Assembly: GCA_963817035.1 (NCBI GenBank)
Contig: CAWFMM010000004.1
Span: forward strand, 1,426,001 to 1,490,000
Direction: 5' to 3'
DNA length: 64,000 nucleotides
Source of the DNA: AC-49 sp963817035
GTDB taxonomy: Bacteria > Actinomycetota > Thermoleophilia > Solirubrobacterales > Solirubrobacteraceae
The position numbers and the translations under genes were made by a program. Below are positions 7,682 to 15,243 of this stretch, one piece after another. Positions within the stretch are counted from its first letter, which is position 1; each line of letters starts with the position of its first letter. Under the pieces are notes generated by a model. The model was given only the letters and a program-made list of their open reading frames with translations, was not told the origin of the DNA and searched no databases.

Positions 7682-8080
7682 GTGGACCGCACGCCGCCGA
7701 TCGACCTCTCGGGCACCTTCGACGGCCTCTACGGCCTCGAGTTCCTCGAACTCACCGCCGAGGTCGTCCGCGCGCAGGTGGCCGTCGTCGACAAGGTCAA
7801 GCAGCCCGCGGGCCTGGTCCATGGCGGTGTCTACGCATCGATCGCCGAGTCGATGGCGTCGTGGGGGACGGGCATCGGCGCTCCGGAGGGCAGCATGGTC
7901 ATGGGCCTCTCCAACCAGACGAGCTTTCTGCGCCCGATCACCGCCGGCACGATCCACGCGATCGCGCGCATCCGCCACCGCGGGCGCACGACATGCGTCT
8001 GGGAGGTCGAGATAACCGACGACGACGAGCGTCTCTGCGCGCTCGTGCGGATGACGATCGCGATCCGTCAGCCGCGGTAG
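7682..8080 (+). CDS. PaaI-family hotdog thioesterase
   Basis: 132 residues. It is a single hotdog domain with PAGLVHGGVYASIAESMASW, the HGG motif at the start of the central helix with a downstream acidic residue, and GMGLSNQTSFLRPITAGT-type strands. These enzymes hydrolyse acyl- or aryl-CoA thioesters; the substrate is unknown. The start was placed at the GTG beginning VDRTPPIDLSG, because the open frame further upstream lies antisense to the neighbour's HTH domain. The 3' end overlaps the end of nadE by 13 nt, convergently. Confidence 0.85.
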   Translation: MDRTPPIDLSGTFDGLYGLEFLELTAEVVRAQVAVVDKVKQPAGLVHGGVYASIAESMASWGTGIGAPEGSMVMGLSNQTSFLRPITAGTIHAIARIRHRGRTTCVWEVEITDDDERLCALVRMTIAIRQPR

Positions 8081-9744
8081 CGGTTGGTGATCGGCACGCG
8101 CCGATCGCGGCCGAACGCCTTCTCGGTGATCCTGATCCCGGGCGGGTTCTGGCGGCGCTTGTACTCGGCGAGGTCGACGAGCCGGATGATCCGCTCGACG
8201 TCAGGCGCCGGCAGCCCGCGCGCGACGAGCGCGTCGCGCCCGAGATCGTTTTCGACGTAGCCCTCGAGGATCGCGTCGAGGATCTCGTAGGGCGGAAGCG
8301 AGTCGTCGTCGCGCTGGTCGGGGCGCAGCTCGGCACTCGGCGGCCGCGTGACGATCGTCTCGGGGACAGGGTTGGTCTCATCACGCGCCCCGCGCGCCGC
8401 GACGAGCCGGTAGACCAGCAGCTTGGGCACGTCCTTGATCACGGCGAAGCCGCCGGCGCTGTCGCCGTAGAGGGTCGAGTAGCCGACAGACATCTCCGAC
8501 TTGTTGCCGGTCGTCAGGACGAGCCAGCCGAACTTGTTCGAGAGCGCCATCAGCAGGTTGCCGCGGATACGGGCCTGGAGGTTCTCCTCCGTCAGATCCT
8601 GATCACGGCCGGCAAAGGCGCCGGCGAGCAGCTCGTCGTACGTAGCGCGGGGGCCTTCGATCGGCAGCTCGAGCAGCTCGACGCCGAGGTTGGCCGCGAG
8701 CAGGTGCGCGTCGCCACGCGTTCCCGGCGACGAGTAGCGCGACGGCATCGTCACACAGGTCACGCGATCGGCGCCCAACGCGTCGACGGCGATCAGCGCG
8801 ACGAGCGCCGAGTCGACGCCGCCCGAGAGCCCGATCACGACGTGCGTGAAGCCGTTCTTGGTCACGTAGTCGCGGGTGCCGAGCACAAGCGCCGCATAGG
8901 CCTCGTCGTCGGTGCTCAGCAGCGACGCGACCTCGCCGCCGGGCAGAGGCGAGCCGCCGGATGCGCCGGCGGCGGTCCTCAGGCGGGCGAGCACCGGCAC
9001 GTCACCGCTCGGCCGGCTCTCCTGCGCCTCGATCTCACAGACCAGCAGATGCTCGGTGAACTGCGGGGCACGGGCGATCAGCTCGCCGTGTCGGTCAACG
9101 ACGAAGGAATGGCCGTCGAAGACGAGCTCGTCCTGCCCGCCGACCAGCGCGCAGAACACGAACGCGGCGCCGTTGTCGCGCGCCCGTTTCGCGACCATCG
9201 CCTCGCGCTCGAGGCCCTTGCCGACGTGGTAGGGGGAGGCCGAGATGTTGAGGACGATCGTCGCACCGGCCGCGCACTCATCGGTCTCGGGCGGGCCCTG
9301 CACCCAGATGTCCTCGCAGACCGTCAGGCCGAGCGGCACGCCGTCGACCTCGATCAGCGCGGCGCCGGGCCCGGGTGTGAAGTAGCGCGCCTCGTCGAAG
9401 ACGCCGTAGTTGGGGAGCAGCAGCTTGCGGTAGATCCCCGCGACCGCGCCGTCGGCGAGGATCGCGGCGCTGTTGTAGGCGCCGCCGTCGAGCTCGGGGA
9501 AGCCGACGATCGCGACGATCCCATGCGCGTCCGCGGCGAGGCGGCCGATGGCGGTCCGGGCGTCGGCGAGGAAGTGCTCCTTGAGCAGCAGATCCTCCGG
9601 GGGGTAGCCGGTGATCGCAAGCTCAGGAAAGAGGACGATCGCGGCGCGTTGGGCGAGGGCGGCCTGGATCTGCTCGGCGATCAGCCGTTCGTTGCCGGCG
9701 ATGTCGCCGACGGTCGGGTTGATCTGGGCCAGCGCGATCCGCAC
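8068..9744 (-). CDS. nadE: NAD+ synthase, glutamine-dependent
   Basis: 558 residues. The N-terminal nitrilase-type glutaminase has the Glu-Lys-Cys triad in FPELAITGYPPED, KLLLPNYGVFDEARYF and GLTVCEDIW. The C-terminal ATP-pyrophosphatase/synthase domain has GLSGGVDSALVALIA and LTTGNKSEMSVGYSTLYGDS. It amidates nicotinic acid adenine dinucleotide to NAD+ using glutamine-derived ammonia. The GTG start begins VRIALAQINPTVGD, the usual N-terminus. It diverges from the amidohydrolase gene with 60 bp between. Confidence 0.95.
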   Translation of the reverse strand: MRIALAQINPTVGDIAGNERLIAEQIQAALAQRAAIVLFPELAITGYPPEDLLLKEHFLADARTAIGRLAADAHGIVAIVGFPELDGGAYNSAAILADGAVAGIYRKLLLPNYGVFDEARYFTPGPGAALIEVDGVPLGLTVCEDIWVQGPPETDECAAGATIVLNISASPYHVGKGLEREAMVAKRARDNGAAFVFCALVGGQDELVFDGHSFVVDRHGELIARAPQFTEHLLVCEIEAQESRPSGDVPVLARLRTAAGASGGSPLPGGEVASLLSTDDEAYAALVLGTRDYVTKNGFTHVVIGLSGGVDSALVALIAVDALGADRVTCVTMPSRYSSPGTRGDAHLLAANLGVELLELPIEGPRATYDELLAGAFAGRDQDLTEENLQARIRGNLLMALSNKFGWLVLTTGNKSEMSVGYSTLYGDSAGGFAVIKDVPKLLVYRLVAARGARDETNPVPETIVTRPPSAELRPDQRDDDSLPPYEILDAILEGYVENDLGRDALVARGLPAPDVERIIRLVDLAEYKRRQNPPGIRITEKAFGRDRRVPITNRYRG

Positions 9745-9804
9745 ACGACCATCTTCCCAAGCCGCGATCTGGGCCACCCAGCCCACGTCGATAGTGTGCC
9801 GCGG

Positions 9805-10950
9805 ATGCCCCTGCGTGCTGCTCCCTTCTACGACCTCATCCGGCCCTATTACGAGCATGCGCTCGAGGGACACGACGGGCTCGATTGGTTCGACGCCCAC
9901 ACCCACGTCGGACACAACGATCCCGACGGGCTCGAGGCCGATCCGCCCGACCTGCTCGAGGCGATGGACGCCGCCGGCCACCGCCGAGCGCTTCTGTTCC
10001 CGCTGCATGAGCCCGACGGCTATCGGGAGGCCAACGACAACGTCCTCGCCGCCGCCCGGTCCTCGGATGGCCGCTTCTCGGTGCTCGGGCGCGTCGATCC
10101 AAAGAGCGCGGGCGCGCTCCAGGAGGCACGTCGCTGCCTCGACGCGGGGGCGGCGGGGATCAAACTGCATCCGCGTTCCGACGCGTTCACGCTGCCCCAT
10201 CCGGTCGTCGACGCGATCGTCGCCGAGGTCGGCAGCCGCGGCGGGATCGTGCTGTTCCACGCCGGGCGCGGGATCCCCAACCTCGGCCTGCAGGCGATCG
10301 ATCTGGCCAACGCCAACCCGGACGTGAAGATCATCCTCGCCCACGCCGGGGTCAGCGATCTCGGGATCATCGCGCCGCGAGTGGCCGAGACGCCGAACCT
10401 GTACTTCGACAGCGCCTGGTGGCAGATGGGGGACATGCTCGCGCTGTTCACCCAGGTCGCGCCGGGGCGGATCCTGTGGGCCACCGACATGCCCTATGGC
10501 ACGCCGCTGCTCGCGGGGATGTCGATCCTGCGCATCTGCGATTCGCTCGGCATGTCGGAGGCGGCGATCACCTCGATCGTGGGCGGACAGCTCGGCCGGC
10601 TCGTCGACGGCGAGGACCCGATCGACGTCGGCCCTCCGCCGAGCTTGGGCGCGATGGGTCCGCGCGTGATCGCGGCCGAGCGCGCGCTGGCGTACATCAC
10701 CGGCATCTTCATGGCCGTGATCGGCGGCGGCAACCCGACCGAGGCGCTGGCGCTGGCGCGGCTGGCCTGTCAGTCGCCGGGTCCCGAGGACCCCAACGGG
10801 CTGATGCTCGCCCACATCGACCGGCTCCTCGCGATGTCCCAGCAGCTCTACGTCGACAACCCCGACGAGCCCCGCACCACCCTGACCCCGTCGATCCTTG
10901 CCCAGGTCATCGCCGGGACCCCGCACGTCGCGCTGCCGCCGCTGCCCTGA
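9805..10950 (+). CDS. Amidohydrolase family 2 protein
   Basis: 381 residues. A metal-dependent TIM-barrel hydrolase starts with FDAHTHVGHNDPDG (the HxH metal site near residue 36). Later come AAGIKLHPRSDAF, a GGIVLFHAGRG strand, AHAGVSDL, and ILWATDMPYGTPL, which carries the catalytic Asp. Decarboxylases and lactonases of this family share these features; the substrate is unknown. The ATG lies 7 nt after TAGTGT (9792-9797). About 120 residues follow the barrel, including a small helical region (GPRVIAAERALAYITGIFMA). Confidence 0.85.
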   Translation: MPLRAAPFYDLIRPYYEHALEGHDGLDWFDAHTHVGHNDPDGLEADPPDLLEAMDAAGHRRALLFPLHEPDGYREANDNVLAAARSSDGRFSVLGRVDPKSAGALQEARRCLDAGAAGIKLHPRSDAFTLPHPVVDAIVAEVGSRGGIVLFHAGRGIPNLGLQAIDLANANPDVKIILAHAGVSDLGIIAPRVAETPNLYFDSAWWQMGDMLALFTQVAPGRILWATDMPYGTPLLAGMSILRICDSLGMSEAAITSIVGGQLGRLVDGEDPIDVGPPPSLGAMGPRVIAAERALAYITGIFMAVIGGGNPTEALALARLACQSPGPEDPNGLMLAHIDRLLAMSQQLYVDNPDEPRTTLTPSILAQVIAGTPHVALPPLP

Positions 10951-11025
10951 ACCGGCGGAGCCTGGCTCTGTGAGGTTGCGCACACAGGCACGGGGAAGTT
11001 GCGTCATCGCGAGGACATTGCCCGG

Positions 11026-11031
11026 TATCCT
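11026..11031 (+). promoter_or_regulatory. -10 hexamer of the RlpA-like gene
   Basis: TATCCT lies directly before the LexA box, sharing its first base, and about 20 bp before the riboswitch. No convincing -35 hexamer was found at 16-18 bp spacing. A start near 11038 would put the LexA box over the transcription start site. Confidence 0.4.
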
Positions 11032-11046
11032 CGAACAGTCGTTCGA
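11031..11046. promoter_or_regulatory. LexA (SOS) box at the RlpA-like gene promoter
   Basis: TCGAACAGTCGTTCGA is a perfect match to the actinobacterial LexA operator TCGAAC-N4-GTTCGA. It overlaps the last base of the -10 TATCCT and the first base of the riboswitch P1 stem. Repression here would block initiation of the riboswitch-RlpA transcript. The other LexA-type boxes in the window lie before the radical SAM gene (48601-48614) and recA (55320-55333). Confidence 0.75.
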
Positions 11047-11219
11047 TCGCCGAGTCGCGTCCGCCCACTGCGGGTGCGAGCGGGGGACCCAATGCTCGAC
11101 CGGAAGATCTCCGGATGAGATGGGGCGAATCCAGGCATCTCGCCTGGTAGCGCCCCGCCGAGTCGCGCCAGAAGCGCGGACGGCGGATCGCGAGCCCGAC
11201 AGCTAACCCCGTAGGCGGT
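11046..11219 (+). ncRNA. c-di-AMP riboswitch (ydaO/yuaA class)
   Basis: The leader carries the conserved blocks of this class in order. They are ATCGCCGAGTCGCGTCCGCC at the 5' end, GCGAGCGGGGGACCCAA (11076-11092), TGGGGCGAATC (11121-11131), and GCGAGCCCGACAGCTAACCC then CGTAGGCGGT at the 3' end. The ends pair as a six-bp P1 stem: ATCGCC (11046-11051) with GGCGGT (11214-11219). In actinobacteria the class usually sits before cell-wall hydrolase genes and turns expression off when c-di-AMP is high. Here the AAGGAGG of the RlpA-like gene follows 11 nt after P1. Confidence 0.92.
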
Positions 11220-11244
11220 GTGGTCATCCAAGGAGGACCTCGAT

Positions 11245-11973
11245 ATGGGGTTGCATTCGTTTCTGCGCGCTTCGCGCGCGCTCGTGGTGGTCGGCGTGCC
11301 GAGCACCACATTGGCACTCGGCGCATTTCCGGCCCTCGCCACCACAACGGCATCGACGTCCGCGGTCGCACCGGCGTCGGCGCCAGCAGCAGTCACACCG
11401 GATCCCATCGCCACCGCGGCGCGGGCCCGGATCGCGGTTCGCGTGCACCGGCTCAACATCCGCACCGGCCATCACGCGGTGGTCACCGGAACCGTGCTGC
11501 CGCGCGGCTACGGGCACGTGATCGTGCTTCAGCGCGCGATCCGCGGCCACTGGCTGACCGTCGATCGTGACGCGACCAACCACGCCGGCCAGTTCCGGCT
11601 CAGCGGCCGCGTCAGCCGGCCCGGCTCGTCGCTGGTTCGCGTGCGCGTCCGTCGCGACCATGGCGTCCGCGCGGGTGGGCGGATGCTCGGGCACCTCAAC
11701 GTGTTCCGGCCCGTGTCCGTCTCGTGGTACGGCCCCGGCCTGTTCGGCGGCGCGCTGGCCTGCGGCGGCACGCTCGGGTTCAGCACGATGGGCGTCGCGA
11801 ACAAGACGCTGCCGTGTGGCACGAAGGTCACGCTGCGCTACCGCGGGCGCCAGGTGCGCGTCCCGGTGATCGATCGCGGCCCGTACGTCGGCGGTCGTGA
11901 GTACGACCTCACGGCGGCGACGCGCGCGGCGCTCGGCTTCGGCGACCTGGGCACGGTCCTGGCGACGAAGTAG
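11245..11973 (+). CDS. Secreted RlpA-like double-psi beta-barrel wall protein
   Basis: 242 residues: a signal peptide (ALVVVGVPSTTLALGAFPAL), a linker, and a beta-rich middle domain with two repeats around TGTVLPRGYGHVIVLQRAIR. The C-terminal double-psi beta-barrel of the RlpA type reads SWYGPGLFGGALACGGTLGF, GVANKTLPCGTKV, and VPVIDRGPYVGGREYDLTAA. RlpA proteins are septal peptidoglycan lytic transglycosylases or binders. AAGGAGG (11230-11236) lies 8 nt before the ATG and decides the start. The gene sits behind a c-di-AMP riboswitch and a LexA box, which suggests control by wall stress and DNA damage. Confidence 0.9.
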   Translation: MGLHSFLRASRALVVVGVPSTTLALGAFPALATTTASTSAVAPASAPAAVTPDPIATAARARIAVRVHRLNIRTGHHAVVTGTVLPRGYGHVIVLQRAIRGHWLTVDRDATNHAGQFRLSGRVSRPGSSLVRVRVRRDHGVRAGGRMLGHLNVFRPVSVSWYGPGLFGGALACGGTLGFSTMGVANKTLPCGTKVTLRYRGRQVRVPVIDRGPYVGGREYDLTAATRAALGFGDLGTVLATK

Positions 11974-12012
11974 GGCAGGAGGTCCGGCCGGGCGCGGCGC
12001 GACAATGCGCCG

Positions 12013-13083
12013 GTGATCGACCGGACCGTCATCTGCCATCTCGATCTCGACGCGTTCTACGCAAGCGTTGAGCTCCAGCGTCGTCCTGAGCTGCGCGGCC
12101 AGCCGGTGATCGTCGCCGGCTCGGGCCCGCGTGCGGTCGTCACGACGGCCTCCTACGAGGCGCGCAAGTACGGCGTCGGCTCGGCGATGCCGGCGTCCCG
12201 CGCGCGGCGGCTGTGCCCCGACGCGGTCGTGATCAGCCCCGACTTCGTCGCCTACCGCGAGGTGTCGGGGCGCGTGATGGCGCTTGTTCGCGACGCCGCC
12301 GACGACGTCGAGGTGCTCGGCCTCGACGAGGCCTATCTCGATCTGTCCTCGATGCTCTCGCCCAAGGCGGCGATGCGGCGGCTGGTCATCGACATCCGCG
12401 CGGCGACGGGGATGAGCGCGTCGATCGGGATCGGCCCGAACAAGCTCGTGGCCAAGGTCGCCTCCGACGCCGAGAAGCCGGCCGGCTTCGTCGTGCTCAG
12501 CCGCGAGATGGCATGCGAGCGGTTCGCCGGCTCGCCACCGGGCCTCGTTCCCGGAATCGGGCCGAAGACCGCGCAGGCCCTCGAGCGGCTCGGGATCACC
12601 ACGCTCGGCCAACTCGCGGCGACCGACGACGACGTGCTCGTCAAGCGCTTCGGCACGCGCATGGGACCGTGGCTGCGAGGCCGCGCGCGGTTCGAGGGCT
12701 CGGGCGAGGTGACGAGCGTGCGGATCGCGGTCTCCGAGTCGCGCGAGACGACGTTCGACGAGGACATCGCCGACCGCGGGCGCCAGGAGCACGAGCTGCG
12801 GGCGCTCGCCGAGCGGTTGTGCGAGGGGCTCGCATCTCAGGAGCGCCGGGGGCGCACGATCGCGATCAAGGTCCGCCTCGACGACTTCACCACGGTCACC
12901 CGCGCGCGCACGATCCCGACCGCGACGAACGATCTCGCCATCGTGTCGGACCTCGCGGTCGACCTCCTGCGCGAGTACGCGCCGGCCCGGCCACTTCGGC
13001 TGCTCGGTGTCCGCGTGGCTTCATTCGCCGACGAGTCGACGGTCGCCGAGGCTCCGACCGACCAGCTCGCGCTCGAGGTGTAG
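12013..13083 (+). CDS. dinB: DNA polymerase IV (Y family)
   Basis: 356 residues. The translesion polymerase has its catalytic acidic residues in HLDLDAFYASVE and GLDEAYLDLS. The PVIVAG and TTASYEARKYGVGSAMP finger segments, the GIGPNKLVAKVASD palm motif, the helix-hairpin-helix VPGIGPKTAQALERLG and a C-terminal little-finger domain are all present. The last residues do not resemble a clear beta-clamp QLxLF motif, although DQLALEV is near. The GTG start lies 6 nt after GACAAT. No LexA box is seen upstream, unlike recA. The 39-bp gap from the RlpA-like gene holds only the promoter. Confidence 0.95.
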   Translation: MIDRTVICHLDLDAFYASVELQRRPELRGQPVIVAGSGPRAVVTTASYEARKYGVGSAMPASRARRLCPDAVVISPDFVAYREVSGRVMALVRDAADDVEVLGLDEAYLDLSSMLSPKAAMRRLVIDIRAATGMSASIGIGPNKLVAKVASDAEKPAGFVVLSREMACERFAGSPPGLVPGIGPKTAQALERLGITTLGQLAATDDDVLVKRFGTRMGPWLRGRARFEGSGEVTSVRIAVSESRETTFDEDIADRGRQEHELRALAERLCEGLASQERRGRTIAIKVRLDDFTTVTRARTIPTATNDLAIVSDLAVDLLREYAPARPLRLLGVRVASFADESTVAEAPTDQLALEV

Positions 13084-13091
13084 CGGGCCGG

Positions 13092-13835
13092 TCAGTACAG
13101 CGCGGCGGCCAGGCGACGGCGGGCGTCGCGAGCGAGCGGATGGTCGACGCCGAGGCCGTCGAGCAGACCGACGATCGCCTGCCGCAGCTCGTCGGTGTGG
13201 TTGCCGGGCGTGGCGATCGCGTCGAGCAGGAGATCGACGGCAGCCTCGGTGTCGCCGGCGTCGGCAGCCGCCCAGGCGCGGCCGAGGTCGACGTCGGCAT
13301 CCTGCTCCAGCGTGATACGCGCCCGCAGCCCGTCGGCCGCGAACGAGCCGGCGACGTTCTCGAGCAGCTCGAGCGCCTCGACGCTGTCGCCGCGGGCGTG
13401 CAGCAGCGTGGCGAGCGCGACGGAGGCGTCGGCGCGCCCGGGATCGAGCTCGAGCGCGCGGCGCAACGACGCCTCGTCGGAGGCCTGCGCCAGCCCGTCG
13501 GCTTCGGACGGGATCAGGCCGGTGAAGAAGCGCTCGATGACCTCCGGCGTCTTGACGCCGACGAACTCGTCGACGATTGCGCCGTCCTTGAATGCCTTGA
13601 CGGCCGGGATGCCCTGGATGCCGAATGCCTGCGCGAGCCCCTGGTTGGCGTCGGTGTCGAGCTTGGCGAGGACGATCTTGCCCTCGTTGCGCTGGGCTTC
13701 GCGTTCGAGCAGCGGCCCGAGCTGGCGGCACGGCCCGCACCACTCGGCCCAGAAGTCGACCACGACCGGCACGGTGCGCGACCGTTCGATCACCTCGGCT
13801 TCGAAATCCTGATCGCTGACGTCGATGACGGTCAT
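13092..13835 (-). CDS. Thioredoxin-TPR protein (CnoX/YbbN-like)
   Basis: 247 residues. A thioredoxin domain holds the active site FWAEWCGPCRQLGP and the cis-proline loop GIQGIPAVKAFK. A C-terminal TPR-like helical region follows (DEASLRRALELDPGRADASV, HARGDSVEALELLE). The YbbN/CnoX group are redox co-chaperones; this copy keeps both active-site cysteines. Two in-frame ATGs exist (MGMTVIDV). The second, at 13835, lies 6 nt after TAGCTT and is preferred as a leaderless start, since the first abuts the hexamer directly. It diverges from the alpha/beta hydrolase. Confidence 0.9.
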   Translation of the reverse strand: MTVIDVSDQDFEAEVIERSRTVPVVVDFWAEWCGPCRQLGPLLEREAQRNEGKIVLAKLDTDANQGLAQAFGIQGIPAVKAFKDGAIVDEFVGVKTPEVIERFFTGLIPSEADGLAQASDEASLRRALELDPGRADASVALATLLHARGDSVEALELLENVAGSFAADGLRARITLEQDADVDLGRAWAAADAGDTEAAVDLLLDAIATPGNHTDELRQAIVGLLDGLGVDHPLARDARRRLAAALY

Positions 13836-13856
13836 CCCCATAAGCTACGGGTCGCG

Positions 13857-14645
13857 ATGGGCGAGCCGATTCTCAACGTGGTCGAGGCGGGGGAGGGGAT
13901 CCCCGTCGTCCTGCTCCACGGGCTGACCGCGACCAACCGCTACGTGATCATGGGCTCCAAGGCGCTCGAGCGCTCGGGCCACCGCGTCGTGGCCTACGAC
14001 GCCCGCGGCCATGGCCGCTCCGAGCCCGCCGAGCGCTACGACTACGAGCTGCTCGCGCGCGACCTCGAGCGCGTGCTCGACGACGACGGGATCGACCGCG
14101 CGGTCCTCGCCGGCGCGTCCATGGGCGCGCACACCGCCCTGCATTTCGCGCTCGAGCGCCCGCATCGGGTGAGTGGGTTGGTCCTCATCACGCCGGCCCA
14201 CGATCCGGCCACGTTCCCGCGCGGCCTGCGCCGCTGGGACACGCTGGCCGCGGGACTGCGCAGCGGCGGAGTCGAGGGCTTCGTCGCCGCTTACGACCTC
14301 GACGGCGTCGATCCGCGCTGGCGCGAGACGCTGACCACCGTGCTGCGCCAGCGCCTGAGCCAGCACGAGCATCCGCTGGCCGTGGCCGACGCGATGGAGC
14401 ATGTCCCGCGTTCGGCGCCGTTTGACAATCTCAGCGACCTCGCGCGGATCGACGCCCCGACGGTCGTCGTCGGTGACCGCGACGACTCCGATCCCGGGCA
14501 CCCGTTGCGCGTCGCCCAGGCCTACGCGCAGGCGATCCCGGGTGCGACGCTGGTCGTCGAGGAGCCCGGCGCGTCGCCGATCGCGTGGCAGGGCGGGCAG
14601 CTGTCGCGGATCATCGCGCAGGTCGCCCAGCACACCGTGTCCTGA
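13857..14645 (+). CDS. Alpha/beta hydrolase-fold protein lacking the usual catalytic His
   Basis: 262 residues. The fold is clear: VVLLHGLTATNRY oxyanion loop, VVAYDARGHGRSEPAERYDY, the nucleophile elbow GASMGAHTALHFA (Ser ~85), and VVVGDRDDSDPGHP with the acidic residue. At the place where the catalytic His should follow the last strand, the sequence reads LVVEEPGASPIAWQGGQLSR, with no His. It may not be a classical hydrolase, or may use another residue. The start at MGEPIL lies 10 nt after TAAGCT, in the 21-bp gap shared with the thioredoxin gene. Confidence 0.8.
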   Translation: MGEPILNVVEAGEGIPVVLLHGLTATNRYVIMGSKALERSGHRVVAYDARGHGRSEPAERYDYELLARDLERVLDDDGIDRAVLAGASMGAHTALHFALERPHRVSGLVLITPAHDPATFPRGLRRWDTLAAGLRSGGVEGFVAAYDLDGVDPRWRETLTTVLRQRLSQHEHPLAVADAMEHVPRSAPFDNLSDLARIDAPTVVVGDRDDSDPGHPLRVAQAYAQAIPGATLVVEEPGASPIAWQGGQLSRIIAQVAQHTVS

Positions 14646-14677
14646 TATGGGTGTGGTCAGAGTTCGGGCGTGGTCAT

Positions 14678-14797
14678 CAAAGCTTGTCCCACAGCTGCTG
14701 GGCGGCCGCGTTGTCGGATGCGGTGATCGCGCGGCGCAGCAGCGCCCTCGTCGCCGGTGACGACCGGGGCCTGACCCACTCTCGCAACGACTCTACC
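14678..14797 (-). pseudogene. Remnant of a class A beta-lactamase-like serine hydrolase
   Basis: On the minus strand about 40 codons read VESLREWVRPRSSPATRALL, then RRAITASDNAAAQQLWDKL and a stop. The stretch AITASDNAAAQQLWDKL matches the SDN-loop region of class A beta-lactamase-like secreted serine hydrolases. The rest of such a protein (the SxxK motif before, KTG after) is missing on both sides, and the TGA follows directly. I read it as a deletion remnant in the 163-bp gap between two intact plus-strand genes. Confidence 0.5.
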
Positions 14798-14808
14798 CAT
14801 AGGGTTTC

Positions 14809-15243
14809 GTGCAGATGCCGGTTCCCGGGCAGACCTCGACCACCTCATACGGCGGGCCACTGGCCAAGAAGCTCGGCCTCGTCCCGGGCCAGGCCGTCCT
14901 GTTCGCCAACGCGCCGGACGGCTTCACGGCGCTGCTTGGAGAGCTCCCTGACGGCGCACGCGTGCGCAGGCGCCTGAGCGCCTCGGGGCTGGACCTGATC
15001 GTCTTCTTCACGATGAGTCGCACCGAGCTCGAAGCCCGGATCGAGGCGCTGCGCGAGGCGATCCGGCCCGCGGGCATGGCGTGGATCGCGTGGCCCAAGC
15101 GCGCTTCGGGCGTGAAGACCGACATGAACGAGAACGTGGTGCGCGAGGTTGCGCTGCCGATCGGGCTCGTCGATACGAAGGTCTGCGCGATCGACGAGGT
15201 CTGGTCGGGGCTGAAGCTGGTGATCCGCAAGGAGCTTCGATGA
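14809..15243 (+). CDS. DUF3052 family protein
   Basis: 144 residues. It reads GGPLAKKLGLVPGQAVLFAN at the N-terminus, then RVRRRLSASGLDLIVFFTMS and the well-conserved WIAWPKRASGVKTDMNENVV and GLVDTKVCAIDEVWSGLKLV. This matches actinobacterial DUF3052 proteins, whose function is unknown. The GTG at 14809 or the ATG six bases later could be the start; TAGGGT (14800-14805) lies 3 and 9 nt before them, which slightly favours the ATG. It overlaps the next gene by 4 nt (ATGA). Confidence 0.8.
   Translation: MQMPVPGQTSTTSYGGPLAKKLGLVPGQAVLFANAPDGFTALLGELPDGARVRRRLSASGLDLIVFFTMSRTELEARIEALREAIRPAGMAWIAWPKRASGVKTDMNENVVREVALPIGLVDTKVCAIDEVWSGLKLVIRKELR

Noticed and set aside
7087..9804. Long open plus-strand frame running into the amidohydrolase
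   Set aside because: The upstream ~900 codons are opposite nadE and the HTH-membrane gene and have shadow composition. The amidohydrolase has its own -10 and ATG at 9805.
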